Made by a program: the position numbers and the translations under genes. The notes under the pieces were generated by a model that was not told the origin of the DNA, ran no database searches, and worked only from the letters and a program-made list of their open reading frames with translations. From Mixophyes australis (Eukaryota > Chordata > Amphibia > Anura > Limnodynastidae), in NCBI GenBank assembly GCA_036250195.1, contig JAVHZZ010000011.1, forward strand, positions 53,692,811-53,756,810: a DNA stretch of 64,000 bases, read 5' to 3'. Below are positions 1 through 10,581 of the stretch, in pieces (the stretch's first letter is position 1; every line of letters starts with the position of its first letter).

Positions 1-1009
1 GGCCGTTTGTAACAGATGTATACATGTCCCCACTAGAAATATTGTATGTTCTCTGAAGACATGACAATAAAACTCTTATCTTGGAGAGCTGGTGCTGAGA
101 CTGGAGTCAACAAGTCTCCTGAACATTACATGTTAACAATTTTATTTTATTAACTTGTGATTAGACCATAATCACGATATGCATGTTATATTTTTGACAT
201 GCTCTTCTTTTAGTTTATTTAAACATATGATATTGTGCTATTTACTTATATTTTAACTTACTATAGAAACAGGGCAACATAGAATTTGACAGCATAAAAT
301 AACCTATGACCTCCCTTATTCACTATTGTCAAAAATCATTCCTTTACCTGCAGTTTTAAACATTAATAAAAGCATGTACATGTGTATGAGGATATAACCT
401 ATTGGTTCCAATATTCCAATAACAATGTGCTTGTTTGAGCAGCATGGCACCATCCTTTGAAAGCTGCATGCTCCATTAACTTGTGCTCACTTCAAGTGGC
501 TGCAAAGGTGGTCAATGGAGAAGACTCTCCCCCAACCACAAGTGCAAACACAGGTTGCCACCAATTGTCCAGCATGATCATATTGTATGTGCAGTGTTGC
601 TGCCATTTTCTTAACACCAGAGGGCAACCAGACTACAGTTAATCCCATATGCCCTTTTTTGTGTGTGTTTGGGTTTTATTTGTTTTGTTTTGAAGAGTTT
701 TGTTTTTATCCCTTAATATTTTATATATATGTTTAAACAATAGCAATATGCTTGTCCAGTGCATTCTTTAATATTTGTATTCTGTAATATTTTATCCTAA
801 ACATTAGTTTCAACCTTATTTGATTTATAGGATAAAAACAGATAAAATGGAAATTGATTTTAGGAGAGCCACATAGAACAGCTCTAATCACCTGTTTTGT
901 ATCTGCATGGTTCCTAGATAACCTCAGCTCCCATAATCTTCCCTGTACCCTCTCTGTTCTGATTACATACTGTGTCACTCATACAATAAAGCAGTTTGCC
1001 AGGAGTCAT
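1..1009. other. Unassigned AT-rich intergenic or intronic sequence
   Basis: I see no gene, exon or recognisable repeat here. Open frames are short and carry no recognisable domain. The last five bases (GTCAT, 1005-1009) are one copy of the target duplication of the solo LTR that follows. Confidence 0.5.
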
Positions 1010-1705
1010 TGTTACGAACTGCCGCGGCTCGTCTCCTGGTTCTGTTAGCGTCCCAGCCGTCACCTTGACGACTGGGACGTCACTTCCGCTTCCTGGTCGC
1101 CCATTGCCAAGGCAACAGTCCGACGCTGATAATCTAGCGCTGCATCCCGCCGGTACTAGTGGCCTGGCGCATGCGCGTAATTTAACACAGCCTGTGGGCA
1201 ATTATCATGGGGGCTGTGTGAGACTCAGAGCTAGGCTCTGATTGGTGGCTTGTGGTATTTAGGGCAGTGAGGTCTGCAGCCTCACTGCCGGTTATAGCGT
1301 TCTGTCCTCAGTCCTGCTGCCTGCTTGTGCTTTCCATTTTTGGTTCCTGCTACCTTGGATTTGACTACCCGTGTTTTGACCCCTGCTTGTTATTGGACCT
1401 GTGACCCTTCTCTTCTGACCTTGACCTTTTGCCTGGAATTCGGATTTTGCTTCTCTGCCTGTGAGTTTGACCCTTCGCTTGCCCTTGGATATTGCATCTG
1501 TGCCTGTGACCTTTTGACCTAGGATTCTTCTTATACTTCTGTCCACCAATCACTCCACTTCTGGGAACTCCTTAAGTCAGTATACGTTACTCGACCCTCG
1601 GTCGGCCCTCAGCCCAGTCTGACCCCACCACTAGGGGCTCCAGCGAACACCTGGCCTTCAGAGTAGTTCCCGAGTTTCACTGTGCTGACTTGTGAGTTCC
1701 TAACA
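1010..1705 (+). mobile_element. Solo LTR of a Ty3/gypsy retrotransposon
   Basis: The 696-bp segment begins TGTTACGAAC and ends CCTAACA, so it has TG...CA termini. It is flanked by a perfect 5-bp direct repeat, GTCAT, at 1005-1009 and 1706-1710. A GC-rich first part is followed by a TATA-like 'tatttagggcag' and a C/T-rich second part. The same architecture and diverged sequence recur at 2733-3362 and at 19785-20424, where the LTR is followed by gag. No internal region follows this copy, so it is a solo LTR left by LTR-LTR recombination. Orientation is taken from the 19785 copy. Confidence 0.85.
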
Positions 1706-1710
1706 GTCAT

Positions 1711-2732
1711 ATAGAGTTTTCCAGGCTTAAATGACACCTTCATTGTATGAGTAATCTCTCAAAGTAGAGATGTGTGCAGAACCTAATGTTTTGGTTTTGG
1801 TTCTCAAATCATCTACAAAACATACAAGCAGAGCACAGGCTGACAGGATAGTAGTTTTGTAAACAATATAGACCAAGGGGTTCCTAACCAAGAAATGAAA
1901 TGGTGGGATATAGACAACCATAGTCACAATATACTCTACATTAGATAGCATGTGTGACACATTGCAAACAGGCAGTAATAAGAACTCACCAGAAAGCTCA
2001 TCTGAAAAAGATGAGTAAGTTAGTGGAAGCTATAAAGATTATGATGTCTCCAATCTTGAAAGAGAGAGATGCATAGACAGGATTGATGACACTTGTCGCC
2101 AAATGATAGTAGACCATAGTACTCATAGATGTATTCTTGGTATGGAAGGTAGCCAATATTCCTGATTTTCTGAAGACAGCAAAAGTCCAAGAACAACTGA
2201 GATGAGTCCAGTATCATAAGGCAGAATGATGGGGAAAGATTTATTTAAGCTGCAGTGCTAACTGAATCAGCAGGCAGAGGGATGTAGAAAGATTTCCCTT
2301 GATAAAAGATTTGCTGACTTCCTGCCTTCTCACAAGTCCTGTGATTGTGCTATTGACATTGTTCCAGGGGTGTCATTACCCAAGGGTCGGTTATATTCTT
2401 TTGCTGGCCAAAGGTATGGATGACTATATAAATGATTTCACCATTCTACTGTTAGTATGGGCTTCATCTCAAGACTCATTCATTTTTGGGTTATATTGAA
2501 TCTCCATTGATACCACCAGGACACCTAGGACAGTTTGGAAAGAAGTCCTACAAGGCTTTATCTCATGCATCAGTACAAGCAAAGTATATATTTTTTAATT
2601 TACATCATAGACATTTCAAATTTGTGTTGAAGATTATTTTTTTGTCTGGCTGTTTACAAGGGACATTCATATTTGTCAAAAAAATACTAAACGGAGTAGT
2701 AGAATAATTGAGAAGATTAACACTCTCCACAC
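1711..2732. other. Unassigned sequence between two LTRs
   Basis: I see no recognisable gene or repeat family. ORFs of up to about 77 codons occur on both strands, but they lack domain signatures and look like chance frames. Confidence 0.45.
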
Positions 2733-3362
2733 CTGCGTCCCGGCCGCTCCATGACGACCGGGACGTCACTTCTTGTTTTCGCCCTGGACGTTGCCTAGGC
2801 AATGGTCAGGACGCTGTGGTTGCTAGTGCCGCGTCCCGGCATTAGAGGCAGCCGTGCACGTGCGCAAACCTGTTAATTTAATTATATTATTAAGCAGCTC
2901 CTGAGGCTGATTTCTCCTGCTGGCCTCCTCTGCAGCCATTGGCCAGTCTCTGTATTTAAGGCAGGGAGGGCTTAGCCTCCCTGTCAGTAATAGCGCTCAG
3001 TATCCTGTCTGCTTGCCTGCTCCTGTGCTGTTTGTTAAACTTTTGGATTGACTACCATGTTTGACCTACTGCCTGGAATCTGGACCTAGATTGTTTGCAT
3101 GCTGCCTGCCCTGACTATCTGCCTGTACCTGACCATGTATCCTGCTTCAGACCCTAGACCTTTGGCTTGTCTTTTACTCCGCTTCTACCATCTCCCGCTA
3201 CCTTGGGTGGCAGCCCGTTCATAAGCTTGTACTACTTTCAGTGTAAGTCCTGGGGGCATCTGAGTACCTGTGACCATAACCAGCTCTAGGGGAAAGGTGG
3301 CTGCTATAGGTGAAGACCTCTACTGGTTCTACAAGCTCATGATAATACTATTAGATATAACA
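2733..3362 (+). mobile_element. 5'-truncated Ty3/gypsy LTR
   Basis: This is related to the LTRs at 1010 and 19785. It shares the 'gcgtcccggc' block, the 'tatttaaggcaggga' TATA region, the 'gacctgaccatg' stretch and the 'gctataggtgaagacctct' block near the 3' end, and it ends ...ATAACA like the 19785 copy. The first ~60 bases of the family, including the TG terminus, are missing, and I see no matching target duplication. It is therefore a truncated or diverged fragment. Confidence 0.75.
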
Positions 3363-5589
3363 CTATGAAACTTCACAACTCTTTTCAATGCTCATTATTG
3401 AAATCGGTATATAGATCCAGGATCTTAATAATAAATCTTTAATTTAAGTCTCTACTTACTGTCTTGATGAATGGGATTCCTGAATTTACTGTGAAAATAA
3501 TTCTGAATTCCAGAAAGATTCAAAGATCATGGGTTTTTTCTTCACGCTAATAGAATAAAGAGTGAATTCCACCAGTGGTTTCTTGGTAAGCCTCTTTCGG
3601 GGTCCTATGACCCCTCCTCATGGGATTTTGGGACTGCCTCTTCAAATCTGGTGTGCATAAATCACTGACTGTCTCATTAATCTGGGGTGTGTTTCTCTCC
3701 TGACCTGATTGGACCTTTTGAGCTTAAAACCCCCTCTTGGTCTACGCAATCTTTGTCATTGACAGAAGATATTCTGGATTCTTAACTCATGAACAGCCTG
3801 CTCTCTGAAATTCTTCAGTTATCTGTTTCTGCTTCAACTCTGACTCTGTACCTTGGCAAACAGCATTACTACTCCAGCTTTTTGGCATCTAGTTTACTTT
3901 TAACAGAACATTAATATCCTACAAGGATATTTCTGGGCACTGATTTTGAACACAAACTACAATGAGAGAATTATAATTTTCAATATAATCACATAGACGT
4001 GTAACCACCACTTTTGTACTAAGGGAAAGAAAAGTGCTGCTCCCTTCAAAAATTGTTGTGTTACCAATTTGTGTTGCAAAATAAATAAATTGAATATGGA
4101 AGCGCAAACAATCTTCACTCTAGTAAATATATACCACCAAACATTTATATATTTAAAATAAATTTGTTTAAAGATCAGTGTATACCATAATATGTTACAA
4201 AATTCAAAGTTCTTAAATAAAACATGACTAAATCAATCAACCTATGTAGTTCAAGATCTAAAATTTGTCCACTTTTAAAATATCTTTGTCAGGTAATGGA
4301 CTGGAGAATTCTCATAATATGTGAAAATCAATGGCACACTTCTAAACAATTACTACTGCGGAGCTGTGAAGATAGTTCTTATAATTTTTTGAGAATTTTC
4401 AATGACTAGATAAAAGAAATCAAACTTGTACCATAAAGTTATTGGATCCCACACTTATTAAACAAGATTAATCCAGAGCTTTGATTACAAGTCCTTCCTT
4501 AAAGTGTTTAGTACCCATCGGCCAATTGCAATGATGAGACTTCAATTACCTGCAAAGTTTAGTTAGGTAATGAGTGGAGACAGTGGTTTCACATGTTGCT
4601 CTCCAAGTTATATGTTTAGCTTTTTCAGGCAGTCTCTTGGCTCATCGGTAGTACAATTGTTGATCCTTCTAGGTACATTACAATCTGGTCAAGAATAAAG
4701 TAGGTGTCAGCCGCATTTCACTGGCAGGACAACTGGTAGGTTAGATGCACAACTTAGAACTCCAGAGTTCGATCAGAAAAATCACTCATAAGCAAAATTC
4801 TTCCGGGAGTACTGCAACTTGAACATAGTACTGCTTATATTAAATAGTTGTCTGTTGACTAAGAAAAAAATCTTTCTACTTCACTCTGTCTGTTGATTCT
4901 GAGAGCTCTGCAGCTTAAACATAGTACTGCGTATATTAAACAAGTGTCTGCTTGCCAGGAAAAAAATCTTTCTATTTCACTCTGACTGCTGATACTGCAC
5001 TGAGGTGCTCTGGGCTGTCTTTGGTGCACTTGGACTTTTGCTGCCTTCAGTTTATCAGGAATATTAGATATCTTCCGTTACCAAGATTGCATCCATGGGT
5101 ACTACTGTCTACTATCTGAACTGTATTACACTGTTTGAAGTACTGCAGATCTTGAATTACTACACTTGTCAGAATCTAATAATATCCTAATAATATCCTT
5201 CCCATATTTGTGTTGATATCCAAAGTGTTCCTGATGTAAGAGTACGCTTGGTTTAAGTTCGCACAAATTATCCTTAAAATTTTCATAAATTATTTTTTAT
5301 ATTATTACTAGTGTATTGTTTGCTGTTTTTTTTTTTTACAAACACTAGCAATGAACTGTTGACACATCAGCCACTTTACATTGAGATTTATTACAATTGT
5401 GGTTGTAATTAAAAAGAGGTTGCTTTAAAAAAAATTATACACAATGTTTAATGTTTAAAAAATATATTTTTTTTACATTATTTTTCTGGTGAAGTGTATT
5501 AAGATGTATGTTGTGCATATTTAGTTGTGAGTGTTTTAAACGAACAATGCATTTAGAACAGTTTATTGTTGTTACTCAGTGCTGTTTGG
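3363..5589. other. Unassigned AT-rich sequence
   Basis: I recognise no exon or transposon domain in this 2.2-kb stretch. The only structure I see is a 96-bp tandem duplication, listed separately. ORFs are short and random-looking. Confidence 0.45.
4812..5003. repeat. Two-copy tandem duplication, period 96 bp
   Basis: 'ctgcaacttgaacatagtac' at 4812 is repeated as 'ctgcagcttaaacatagtac' at 4908. The following 'tatattaaa', 'aaaaaaatctttcta' and 'ttcactctg' blocks keep the same spacing. The two units are clearly related but have diverged. Confidence 0.8.
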
Positions 5590-5919
5590 ATTTAAACATG
5601 ACCCTGAGCTTCCTTAAGTTTCAGCAAGGAGTTAAGATAAAACTCACAGGTTTTTTTCTTAACTATCCGACGGATCCGGAGGTAATGCCTACTCTTCTTA
5701 AATCAGTACAAATAACGCCTACTTTTCTTAGCTTCTTTCAGATCTCCGCGCATTCCCTTCCCATTCCCAACCCTTTTTTCTTAAGTGGTCAGAAAACTTC
5801 TTAAGTGCAGTTACGATAGATTTTCAGCTTAACTTAAGAAATTCCTAGCATACGCACAGAGAAGATTTTCGTAAGATTCGAAAAAAACGGCATTTCCGAT
5901 TGATAATGAAGCAGGCCCT
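5590..5919. mobile_element. Possible MITE of the 'gggcctg...cattaa' class
   Basis: The right end reads 'aatgaagcaggccc' at about 5906-5919. This resembles the end 'aatgaatcaggccc' of the well-defined 321-bp MITE at 10261-10581. A related but poorer 'ccttaa' region occurs near 5610. The element appears to have inserted into or beside the LINE remnant that follows. The left terminus and target duplication are not clear. Confidence 0.35.
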
Positions 5920-6353
5920 TTGTGTCTATTAGTCAGCCTCTTAGAGGCCACATTCTCCCACACGTGTTTTGTTGTTGCGGCAGGGAGCCCTGGAACAGAT
6001 TCCATAATGTCTTTAGGTCAGATGAGCTTGTGGACAGTTTTTGGCTTCCACAAGTCTGCTTTAATTCCCTCCAGATGGTGCTCCCTCACAAATTGTCCAA
6101 CATTCAGGTTAAACCAACATGTAGTCCAGTTGTAAAGGAAGGAGCTGTCCCACTTGTCCCAACCAAGGGTCCGGCAAAGAGGCAGGAGGAAAAAATGAGA
6201 CATGGACTTCCCAGCAGAGCAAATGTTCTTTTCAGTAAGAGTTCTGCGGATGCAGTTCCAGACAAAGAAGGCTCGCAGCATGGTGGGGATATCCGAAATC
6301 CCTTTCCCACCTTTGAGGGTCTCCTTGTACATGACCGCCCGATTCACTCTGTC
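5920..6353 (-). pseudogene. LINE (Tx1/L1-type) C-terminal fragment, part of a chimeric retrocopy
   Basis: On the minus strand a 112-codon open frame (6356-6018) reads DRVNRAVMYKETLKGGKG, then LRAFFVWNCIRRTL, then RTLGWDKWDSS and WKPKTVHKLI. After one TGA it continues in frame as PKDIMESVPGLPAATTKHVW and TNRHKG. From memory of the family, this resembles the region after the reverse-transcriptase domain of Tx1/L1-type LINEs (NRAVMYK..., LGWDKWDSS..., TNRHKD). No catalytic motif is present. Its 5' end abuts an 18S rRNA fragment in the same orientation, so it seems to be the 3' partner of a template-switch product. Confidence 0.6.
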
Positions 6354-6463
6354 CATGTATTAGCTATAGAATTACCACAGTTATCCAAGGAACGGGTGGT
6401 GCAATCAAATGAACCATAACTGATTTCATGATTCATTCTGAGTTTCACTGTACCGGCCATGTG
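6354..6463 (-). pseudogene. 18S rRNA fragment (5' region), embedded in a chimeric retrocopy
   Basis: Read on the minus strand, this ~110-bp piece follows the conserved 5' part of eukaryotic 18S rRNA. It contains GTACAGTGAAACT, AAATCAGTTATGGTTC, CTTGGATAACTGTGGTAATT and AGCTAATACATG in the right order and spacing, with scattered substitutions. Only about 110 nt of the ~1.8-kb rRNA is present and no rDNA repeat surrounds it, so it is not a functional rRNA gene. It sits exactly between the NSMCE2-like coding retrocopy and the LINE fragment, all in the same orientation. Confidence 0.85.
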
Positions 6464-6931
6464 CTCAGGGTGACAACAATCTCCTCATCATCATCTTCCA
6501 AAGCTTAGTCTGCAGGGCCAAAGACACACCCATTTGTACTCTCAGGTCTCTTAGCTGTTCTTTAAACTTTAAAATTTATTGTCCTGCCTTAGGGCCTCCT
6601 CTGTATTATTCTTCTGAAGCGCAGTGTATCTCTCGTGTACAATCTGTCTTAAATTCGGGATTTCATCCCGTGGGTCACGTTTTAACTTAAGTACGGCCTC
6701 CTCAACTGCGTCTATATATTGGTTTAAATATCTGTTCAATGCAGCGTATTCCAACATGACAGATTCGATGCTGCCCACATGTTCCGTGTCACAGTCTGCC
6801 TGAAGCAGATCTATTGCCACTACAGTTGTAATATTCATTCTTGTTTCTACATTAGTTTGGCAGTTCTTCAGGGATAATAGGGAGGTATCCACAGAGGAGA
6901 AGGAGATTAAAGATGCAGCATGATCGGACAT
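6464..6931 (-). pseudogene. NSMCE2: NSMCE2 (MMS21) retrocopy, N-terminal part, intronless
   Basis: NSMCE2 is the SUMO E3 ligase subunit of the SMC5/6 DNA-repair complex; its N-terminal helices bind SMC5 and its C-terminal SP-RING is catalytic. A 120-codon minus-strand frame (6931-6569) lines up with the N-terminal part of vertebrate NSMCE2: 'ISFSSVDTSLLSLKN' near residue 9, 'LEYAALNRYLNQYI' near 65 and 'IPNLRQIVHERYTALQ' near 91. The known gene is split by introns, but here the coding sequence is continuous, so this is a processed copy. After a stop at 6569 the homology continues in another frame (EDDDEEIVVT, ~6508-6480), then ends at the 18S fragment. The SP-RING part is absent. A short N-terminal product is possible, but I infer a pseudogene. 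Confidence 0.8.
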
Positions 6932-7844
6932 GGTTTAATAATGTAGAGTTTATTGACAGCATTGTTAGGCTTAAGGCAGCTAAGCTATTGTTAGCTTGTT
7001 TTGTGGGGGCCAGGACCTGATTAAGGGTTCTGGCCGCCCTAGGCTAATACGGCCGCAGCGCCCTCCCCCCCCCCCCCTCCGAATATATAGGTGTATAGGA
7101 ACACTCCTGAATATGAATGTTCAGGTGTATTCTCCAGCATTCAAATTTAGACAGATTGTGCCATTGTCTCTTACCTGTCCTTGCTCTTCTCTCTTGCAAC
7201 TTTGTTATCCTCTCGCTGGCTTCTGGAAAGTTGGCGTCCTTTTTTGAAAATGCAAAAATGTATTATAATGCAAAGCCTGAATGATTAGGCCCTTTAGTTA
7301 AAACAAAACACTCCATTATGGCCAGCTAAAAGTACCCCATTGGACAGGCATATATAAGCAATATCTGAATATTTGTTGTCAATCAAATACAAACCTCTAC
7401 CAGCCCCATCTCACTAATATTTAGTATTCTAGTGATTGCTGAGACCACCCATGTGACCACCACACAATCATGAGATTCTGCCCCCCAAAGCTGCTCTATT
7501 TTTTAAATACCCCCTGCAGCCATTTTCCTTAACCACAACTCCCCCCCGCACAGCCATTTTCCTTAACCCCTGCTGCAGCCATTTTTTTTTACCTCCCACC
7601 CTGCATCCATCCCCCTTGCAGCTATTTTCCTTACCTCCACTCTGCTAGCTAGCTATCCCCCCCGTCACATCAAAACTCCCCCAGTCACATATATCAGCCC
7701 CCCTCCTCTGCCCTCCTTCATACATATCAACCTCTCTACCTCCCTATAGATTTTCATGGCAGCCCCCCCCCCCCTCCCACCCTATAGATTTGTATGACAG
7801 TCCCCCTCTCCCTCCCTATACATATGCATGACAGTCCCCCCTCT

Positions 7845-8235
7845 CCCTCCCTATAGATATGCAGGGTAGTCCCCCCCCTATAGATATGCAGGGTAGTTCC
7901 CCCCCCCTCCCTATAGATATGCAGGGTAGTTCCCCCCCTCCCTATAGATATGCAGGGCAGTTCCCCCCCCCTCCCTATAGATATGCAGGGCAGTTCCCCC
8001 CCCCTCCCTATAGATATGCAGGGCAGTTCCCCCCCCCCTCCCTATAGATATGCAGGGCAGTTCCCCCCCCCCTCCCTATAGATATGCAGGGCAGTTCCCC
8101 CCTCCCTCCCTATAGATATGCAGGGCAGTTCCCCTCCCTCCCTATAGATATGCAGGGCAGTTCCCCCCCCTCCCTCCCTATAGATATGCAGGGCAGTTCC
8201 CCCCCCTCCCTATAGATATGCAGGGCAGTTCCCCC
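7845..8235. repeat. C-rich minisatellite, ~32-36 bp unit
   Basis: About eleven tandem units of 'ccctatagatatgcaggg' followed by 'cagttccccc' and a variable run of 5-9 C. Left-hand units have 'tagt' in place of 'cagt'. Unit length varies mainly through the C run. Decayed precursors such as 'tatagatttgtatgacagtcc' extend left to about 7740. The 62-codon ORF across it is a repeat artefact. Confidence 0.93.
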
Positions 8236-8447
8236 CTTCACTTACCTGTAGTTGTGCCAGCGTCGCTCCTCTCCTCAGATCAGCAGATAGGAAGTGAAGA
8301 CGTCCTGCTTCCTGTCTGCTGCACAGCAACAGGCAGCCTGGCGATTGGCTGTGTGTTGCTAACCACTGACCACCTATGCTTTTGATCGTCGAGTCCTCCA
8401 CCCCCCGCGGCGACCCCCCCCCTCCCCCATCCCGAAAAAATAATGAA

Positions 8448-8505
8448 TGAAGAAAAAAAAAAAAAAAAAAAAATAAATAAAATAAAAAAAAAAAAAAAAA
8501 TTTTT
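8448..8505. repeat. A-rich then T-rich simple sequence
   Basis: A ~50-bp run of A interrupted by single T, followed by 'tttttttt'. It lies between the minisatellite and the right end of the surrounding element. Confidence 0.9.
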
Positions 8506-8605
8506 TTTAAAAATACCCACAGTGCAGCGCCCCCCAGGACCCAGCGCCCCAGGCTGCAGCCTGGTCAGCCTAGTGGTTGATCAGGCCCTGGTGGGGGCCC
8601 AAACA

Positions 8606-9981
8606 AACTGCTTGAAACTGACGCATTGGATGCATATTCAAAACTAATACAGCTGTAATGGATTTAGTGATCCACTGTTCAAGAGTATGCTGGCTGGAAT
8701 ACTTGGTACCGCTTGCAAACGGTTGCTTCACAGAAAATTGTTCTTTTAATCTATGCTTAGTCTTCTTGGTCCTTTTCTGTATAGATGTTTCATCCCCAGC
8801 AGTCACTGTAGCGTGCAAGGATTATTCTTGGGAATAATGGATTGCATTAAGGAGACAGTTTACATTTGCAATTTGGATGCTGGACCTACTAATAATGAGG
8901 AGGTTGATGATGAAGGTTCTGGCGTTGAATATTGGATGAGGTATCTATCTATTCTGATGCTGTACTGCTTGTTACTATACATGATTTTCAACCTTTTGAT
9001 AAACTACTTGAATGAACACGCTGCAAATTACGTAACAGGAATGAGGTACCTAGATGGTCAATGTCCCTACATTTACTTATTGTGGCATCACCAAAGGCTA
9101 CAGATGCCTTGACAAATGTTTTCTGGGTTGGAATAGAAATATTTCCACATGCAAGAGGTGGGTTTTTCTGTCTGTTGCTCATGTATTACAATGTGCTTAT
9201 CAAAGCCATGAGGTGGTACCACTAGTGGATGCCTTATTTGCACACAATCAACATCATCCTCATCATTATCTTGTTTAAGTACAACACATTCATCATTGTC
9301 AGATACACAATTCTTCCCCTCATACTGTTGCACATTAGCAACTTCCAAAGTAGCATTCTCAATTTCTATGTATAAATCCTCATTATTACTATTCAACCTA
9401 ACATTTCCAAAAGGTTCATACATTTATATTTAAAAAAAACAGTGTCATAATCTGGAATATCAGACATATAGCACTCATCAACACCCACTGACTCTCCTCA
9501 GTATTCCTTTCATACACTGATGTGGCTGTTTTGGAGGTGACAGACCTACAGTCAGAGTGATAAGGTGATGCATGTCAAGTTACAGAAGATAGATGACCAT
9601 GATTGGCATTCACATTTTGCAAAAAGTGCCCATAGTATCAACCTTTTCTTGCCACTGTGGTGGTGTATGGAATGTTAGCTATTTCCATTTTTCTAGCCAG
9701 ATCACCACATTCATCAGTGACTTTTCCCTTAATCCTTTCATCAAGAGTTGGTGTTTTTTTTGAGATTTTCAAACAGTGCTTACATTTAGAAAGCCATATC
9801 TTACACTTTCCCCCCACATTAACTTCTATTTTCTAGTAAAGGTTGAAAAAATATTATTACTGCCATTCCTGATTGACAATAGGAGTAAAGCCACTTGAAA
9901 CTGGAGCTAGGCCCAAAGACATAGGAGCTCGGTCCAATGAGATAGGGAAGGGAGGGTATGTTACTTTTCAATTCTTCAGAC
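8606..9981. other. Unassigned sequence, possibly a decayed coding remnant on the minus strand
   Basis: The minus strand has a 111-codon open frame (9423-9088) rich in acidic residues and, further upstream (about 9840-9640), readable stretches such as WLSKCKHCLKISKKTPTLDE and VTDECGDLARKMEIANIPY. These look more protein-like than chance and could be an old DNA-transposon or zinc-finger-like remnant. I cannot assign a family and see no catalytic motif. Stops and frame changes break it. Confidence 0.3.
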
Positions 9982-10057
9982 ACTGCTCCATAATATCATT
10001 AAAATGTATACAATTGGCTCTGAAATTGTATACATTTTAATGATATTATGGAGCAGT
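9982..10057. repeat. Perfect 34-bp inverted repeat with an 8-nt loop
   Basis: The left arm at 9982-10015 (ACTGCTCCATAA...ACAATT) is the exact reverse complement of the right arm at 10024-10057 (AATTGTATAC...GGAGCAGT). The loop is GGCTCTGA (10016-10023). No mismatch is seen in the 34-bp arms. Confidence 0.95.
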
Positions 10058-10079
10058 CTGAGTCAAACCGCAATCCTGT

Positions 10080-10260
10080 TTTTTGACCCCGTACAGCTAT
10101 CAGTGATGTTGTCCCTCGCACAGTTGTCTTTCCAGTAAAACACCTGTATTTTGGGGGTGAGCTGCTCACAGTCAAATAGCACCCTGTTGTTTTGCCGCTT
10201 ACTGGTACAGATAACAGTGACACTACCCCTAACATAAATGCCTTCACAGTTAAATACTTG
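10080..10260. repeat. Diverged direct repeat, also found at ~10600-10710
   Basis: 'tactggtacagataacagtgacactaccc' followed by 'acagttaaatacttgg' near 10200-10260 resembles 'tactagtgcatatgccagtgatactgccc' followed by 'acagtcaaacacttgg' near 10640-10705. A similar but weaker unit lies at 10085-10150. This looks like a decayed tandem array, interrupted by the MITE at 10261. Confidence 0.6.
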
Positions 10261-10581
10261 GGGCCTGATTCATTAAGGAAGGTTAAGCAAAAATTGAGTG
10301 AGTTTTCTTTCCTAACTGTTCTGGACAAAACCATGTTGCAATGCAAGAGGTGCAAATTAGTTTATTATTTTGCACATAAGGAACATACTGGATGTTTTTT
10401 CATGTAGCACACAAATACTTGATAGCTTATTTCTACACTGAAATTTAAAGTCTAGATCTAGAACATGCTCTACCCCAACTATAAATCTGCAATCACATTT
10501 TAAATTTACCTCCCCTCCGATGCAATATGGTTATGCCTTACTTACATACTTTTGCATAACTACCCTTAATGAATCAGGCCC
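10261..10581. mobile_element. MITE, 321 bp, copy 1 (3-bp target duplication TTG)
   Basis: The ends are inverted repeats: GGGCCTGATTCATTAAGG on the left and the matching CCTTAATGAATCAGGCCC on the right. The flanking triplets are TTG (10258-10260) and TTG (10582-10584). A diverged copy of exactly the same length lies at 53443-53763, flanked by TAA. Three-base target duplications suggest PIF/Harbinger, although TTG is not the usual TWA. There is no coding capacity. Confidence 0.88.

Larger units (their letters stand above)
7000..8605. mobile_element. DNA transposon-like element with inverted ends, non-autonomous
   Basis: The left end 'gggggccaggacctgatta' (7004-7022) is an imperfect inverse of the right end 'gatcaggccctggtgggggcc' (about 8579-8599). 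A second inverse pair, 'ccctaggct' and 'agcctagtgg', lies just inside. No transposase frame is visible. The interior is C-rich and holds the minisatellite at 7845-8235 and an A/T homopolymer block. The target duplication is unclear, so exact ends and superfamily (hAT-like suspected) are uncertain. Confidence 0.5.

Noticed and set aside
457..642. Possible coding exon (61 codons)
   Set aside because: No splice sites in phase and no similarity that I recognise to Ig or other domains.
5508..5804. 98-codon plus-strand ORF
   Set aside because: Overlaps a suspected MITE and has no recognised domain.
6354..6463. Functional 18S rRNA gene or rDNA unit
   Set aside because: Only about 110 nt with many substitutions, no flanking rDNA, and fused to coding retrocopies.
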